A stretch of 64,000 nt of DNA from positions 5,642,001 through 5,706,000 of the forward strand of contig NZ_CP023691.1 of assembly GCF_008704855.1 (NCBI RefSeq), in the 5' to 3' direction. Below, in pieces: positions 63,245-64,000 of the stretch. This stretch comes from Streptomyces platensis (GTDB taxonomy: Bacteria > Actinomycetota > Actinomycetes > Streptomycetales > Streptomycetaceae). The notes under the pieces are model-generated. The model searched no databases. It saw nothing but the letters and a program-made list of their open reading frames with translations, and was not told the DNA's origin. The position numbers and the translations under genes are program-made. Positions within the stretch are counted from its first letter, which is position 1. Every line of letters starts with the position of its first letter.

Positions 63245-64000
63245 ATGCCCACCCGCCACGACATTCGTAACGTCGCCATCGTCGCCCACGTCGACCACGG
63301 GAAGACCACCCTCGTCGACGCCATGCTCAAGCAGGCCGGTTCGTTCGCCGAACACGCCGCCGAGAAGCTCGACGACCGGATGATGGACTCCAACGACCTG
63401 GAGCGTGAGAAGGGCATCACGATCCTCGCCAAGAACACGGCGGTGAAGTATCACCCCAAGGACGGCGGGGACCCGATCACGATCAACATCATCGACACCC
63501 CCGGCCACGCCGACTTCGGTGGCGAGGTCGAGCGCGGTCTGTCGATGGTCGACGCGGTCGTCCTGCTGGTCGACGCCTCCGAGGGTCCGCTGCCGCAGAC
63601 CCGCTTCGTGCTCCGCAAGGCCCTCGCGGCCCGGATGCCGGTCATCCTGTGCATCAACAAGACCGACCGCCCCGACTCCCGGATCGACGAGGTCGTCAAC
63701 GAGACCTACGACCTGTTCCTGGACCTGGACGCGGACGAGGACCAGATCGAATTCCCGATCGTCTACGCCTGCGCCCGTGACGGCGTGGCCTCGCTGACCA
63801 AGCCGGAGGACGGCACCGTCCCGGCCGACAGCACCAACCTGGAGCCGTTCTTCACCACGCTCCTGGACTCCGTCCCGGCCCCGCAGTACGACGCGGACGC
63901 CCCCCTCCAGGCGCACGTCACCAACCTGGACGCGGACAACTTCCTCGGCCGTATCGCGCTGCTCCGCGTCGAGCAGGGTGAGCTGGCCAAGGGCCAGAGC
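63245..64000 (+). CDS. typA: Ribosome-associated GTPase TypA/BipA, 5' part
   Basis: The first 252 residues are present and the gene runs off the window. G1 AHVDHGKTTLVD (15-26), LEREKGITILAKNTAV (G2 region), DTPGHADFGGEVERGL (G3) and NKTDRPDSR (G4) show an intact GTP-binding domain. TypA acts on the ribosome under stress or cold. The family start MPTRHDIRNVAIVAHVDHG fits ATG 63245. Confidence 0.96.
   Translation, partial: MPTRHDIRNVAIVAHVDHGKTTLVDAMLKQAGSFAEHAAEKLDDRMMDSNDLEREKGITILAKNTAVKYHPKDGGDPITINIIDTPGHADFGGEVERGLSMVDAVVLLVDASEGPLPQTRFVLRKALAARMPVILCINKTDRPDSRIDEVVNETYDLFLDLDADEDQIEFPIVYACARDGVASLTKPEDGTVPADSTNLEPFFTTLLDSVPAPQYDADAPLQAHVTNLDADNFLGRIALLRVEQGELAKGQS

Overview
This window reads as a Streptomyces (or close relative) chromosome. 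G+C and third-position G+C are very high, and many starts are GTG. Actinobacterial marker genes occur: a WhiB-like protein, class II FBPase GlpX, polyphosphate glucokinase, IclR and GntR/UTRA regulators, SpoIIE/HATPase signalling proteins and a BldKB-type lipoprotein. From memory, the core gene order (fumC - class I fumarase - whiB-like - glpX - xseB/xseA - ispH - ppgK - ychF, then sdh and typA) matches the S. coelicolor SCO5040-SCO5115 region.

Layout. (1) 1-18.7 kb is conserved chromosome: a DUF402-like protein, fumC, an SRPBCC/DUF4166/TetR operon behind a long palindromic operator, a second (class I) fumarase, a DUF1707 protein, a WhiB-like regulator, glpX, a DUF4245 protein, a nitroreductase, a MITE-like hairpin at the xseB stop codon, xseB-xseA, an APC permease, ispH, ppgK, a DUF6542-like protein and ychF. 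(2) 18,681-41,020 is an integrated mobile element inserted in the 3' end of ychF. It is bounded by a 16-bp direct repeat, and repeated 9-mers near both ends look like integrase arm sites. Its left part holds integrase, Xre regulator, excisionase, a DUF3631-type ATPase gene full of GGGGACC heptamers, MobC and a relaxase broken by a 4-bp duplication. Its right part is cargo: a HAD/methyltransferase/phosphotransferase operon; a divergent HTH-Nudix pair; an A+T-richer membrane-anchored protein of unknown function; a sigma-like HTH protein coupled to a small membrane protein; and a three-gene operon encoding a TIR protein, a degenerate P-loop protein and a two-TM membrane protein. (3) 41.0-64.0 kb is chromosome again: a molybdopterin oxidoreductase with a membrane partner, glpK with an IclR regulator, anti-sigma-type ATPases, a lipoprotein carbonic anhydrase, a methyltransferase, a PIG-L deacetylase, a GntR regulator with an APC permease, a SPOR-like small protein, MutT, a frameshifted PAS/GAF/SpoIIE protein, a three-gene succinate dehydrogenase, an oligopeptide-binding lipoprotein and the start of typA.

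The best candidate for an undescribed system is the operon at 34,553-38,663. The TIR protein's C-terminus and the P-loop protein's N-terminus share a short Gly/Asn-rich motif of the form N-x-P-x-G-P-V-N-x-G-x-G-x-Q. This arrangement resembles amyloid-type signalling motifs that pair a sensor with an effector. The operon and its upstream Xre gene are bracketed by two direct copies of a decayed CPCC-family gene carrying the same frameshift, which suggests a swappable immunity cassette inside the element.

Limits: all family assignments come from reading translations and motifs, with no database search. Frameshifts may be real or sequencing errors.
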